Shown here one piece after another: positions 62,961 to 64,000 of a stretch of 64,000 nt of DNA; position 1 is the first letter of the stretch, and each line of letters begins with the position of its first letter. The stretch is taken from positions 541,501 through 605,500 of the forward strand of contig NZ_CP072648.1 in the NCBI RefSeq assembly GCF_018304825.1, read 5' to 3'. Made by a program: the position numbers and the translations under genes. Under the pieces are notes generated by a model. That model did no database searches. It had not been told where the DNA came from and saw only the letters and a program-made list of their open reading frames with translations. Source of the stretch: Chloracidobacterium validum (GTDB lineage: Bacteria; Acidobacteriota; Blastocatellia; Chloracidobacteriales; Chloracidobacteriaceae).

Positions 62961-64000
62961 ATGGCGCGCGCCAAAATTGTCGCTACGATTGGACCAGCTT
63001 CTCGTCATCCAGACATTCTCCGAACCCTGCTGACATCCGGCGTCAACGTCGCGCGGATCAACATGTCGCATGGCACGCACGAGGGCCATGCTGAGGTTAT
63101 CCACTCACTTCGCCAGTTGGCAGCGGAACTTCACCAGCCGTTGGCGATCTTGCTTGACCTGTGCGGACCTAAAATTCGCACCGGCCGACTGGTGGGAGGT
63201 GAGCCGGTCACGCTCTTGACCGGCCATCGCATTGTCATCACACCGGAGGATATTCCCGGCAATGCCGAGCGAATCAGTTGTAGCTACGATGGCTTGGCTT
63301 ACGATGCAAAGCCAGGCGACCGGATATTGATTGATGATGGGCTTATTGAGTTGAGCGTCACAGCCGTTCACGGCACTGACGTGGAATGCCTCATTCTCAA
63401 CGGTGGTGTCCTGAGCGAGCGAAAGGGCATCAACTTGCCCAGCATTCCAACCTCGCTCCCTTCGATGACGGACAAGGACCGGGATGACCTGCGGTTCGGT
63501 ATCGAACATAAGGTGGATTATGTCGCGTTGTCATTTGTCCGCTCGGCCGAGGATTGCCGCCAGTGCAAAAGCTACATTGCCGAGCTGGGGGCGCAGACGC
63601 CGCTCATTGCCAAGATCGAAAAGCCCGAAGCCCTCAACCACCTGGATGAAATCCTTGACATCGTAGATGGCGTCATGGTGGCGCGTGGCGACCTGGGCGT
63701 CGAGGCTGAAACCGAGCGGGTTCCAATTTTCCAGAAGGAAATTATCCGCCACGCCAACCGCAAGGGACGGCTCGTCATTACGGCAACGCAGATGCTGCAA
63801 TCCATGGTGGAAAATCCGCGCCCAACACGCGCCGAAGCCTCGGATGTCGCCAACGCCATCCTCGACGGCACTGACGCCGTCATGCTGTCGGCTGAATCCG
63901 CCGCCGGAAAATTTCCGGTCGAATCCGTGCGAACGATGCGGCGCATCGTGGGGTACACCGAGGATGCTTTTGCCGGCCAGCAATCCTGGCGAGCCGGAGC
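62961..64000 (+). CDS. pyk: Pyruvate kinase, N-terminal part (3' cut by window)
   Basis: The gene runs off the window after 346 codons. It converts phosphoenolpyruvate and ADP into pyruvate and ATP. Family motifs are [45 protein letters not shown], then [10 protein letters not shown] and [13 protein letters not shown]. The active-site regions [10 protein letters not shown] and VARGDLGVE follow. [42 protein letters not shown] completes the barrel. The ATG at 62961 is preceded by ggaagga about 13 bases upstream. The C-terminal regulatory domain lies outside. Confidence 0.93.
   Translation, partial: MARAKIVATIGPASRHPDILRTLLTSGVNVARINMSHGTHEGHAEVIHSLRQLAAELHQPLAILLDLCGPKIRTGRLVGGEPVTLLTGHRIVITPEDIPGNAERISCSYDGLAYDAKPGDRILIDDGLIELSVTAVHGTDVECLILNGGVLSERKGINLPSIPTSLPSMTDKDRDDLRFGIEHKVDYVALSFVRSAEDCRQCKSYIAELGAQTPLIAKIEKPEALNHLDEILDIVDGVMVARGDLGVEAETERVPIFQKEIIRHANRKGRLVITATQMLQSMVENPRPTRAEASDVANAILDGTDAVMLSAESAAGKFPVESVRTMRRIVGYTEDAFAGQQSWRAG

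Overview
This 64 kb window looks like chromosomal DNA from a GC-rich Gram-negative bacterium of the Acidobacteriota. A Chloracidobacterium-like relative is my best guess, which is inference only. The supporting signs are a von Willebrand protein of the type common in acidobacteria, a DUF1501/DUF1800 pair, two Hanks-type kinases, a carotenoid desaturase, a thermophile-style long isocitrate dehydrogenase and a dnaK-dnaJ-hspR heat-shock operon. No rRNA, tRNA, CRISPR array, prophage or complete insertion sequence was recognised. Most of the window is ordinary core-genome content.

Layout. 1-8.2 kb: the end of a phosphate acetyltransferase, a lytic transglycosylase, pyrF, a small ribbon-helix-helix-like protein, a 520-base stretch with hairpins but no credible gene, a Clp ATPase without the usual ClpC middle domain, and icd. 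8.4-13.2 kb: an accessory island of two very similar secreted or surface proteins of unknown function. They lie in a 2.03 kb direct repeat that ends abruptly at their divergent C-terminal modules. 13.3-25.5 kb: small hypotheticals, an alpha/beta hydrolase, crtI, the hspR-dnaJ-dnaK operon, a Tat-exported VWA protein, a ROK-fold protein that seems to have lost its active site, an SseB-like protein and a membrane J-protein. 25.6-44.9 kb: pfkA behind a CRP-like site, a zinc-ribbon/TPR kinase, acyl-CoA dehydrogenase, parvulin, methylmalonyl-CoA epimerase, a Nat-type ABC exporter, a DPP4-like peptidase, PspA, exonuclease III, dnaX, a type 5 uracil-DNA glycosylase, ilvE, arginase and an S26-like peptidase. 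45-51 kb: a three-gene signalling operon (SiaC-like protein, Hanks kinase, TPR protein with a degenerate GGDEF domain), then an unknown protein and kynureninase. 51-64 kb: prmC, two sister coiled-coil proteins built on different repeat lengths, a radical SAM/glycosyltransferase pair, DUF1501/DUF1800, inositol-3-phosphate synthase, apolipoprotein N-acyltransferase and the start of pyruvate kinase.

The strongest candidate for an undescribed system is the SiaC-like/kinase/TPR-GGDEF operon at 45,077-48,910. It resembles the Pseudomonas SiaABCD c-di-GMP module, but a Hanks kinase replaces the SiaB-type kinase and the GGDEF protein appears catalytically dead. Next in interest are the tandem surface-protein repeat with swapped C-terminal modules, the heptad/hendecad coiled-coil twins and the radical SAM/glycosyltransferase pair behind an attenuator-like hairpin. 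All functional statements come from reading motifs and family resemblance; no database search was run.
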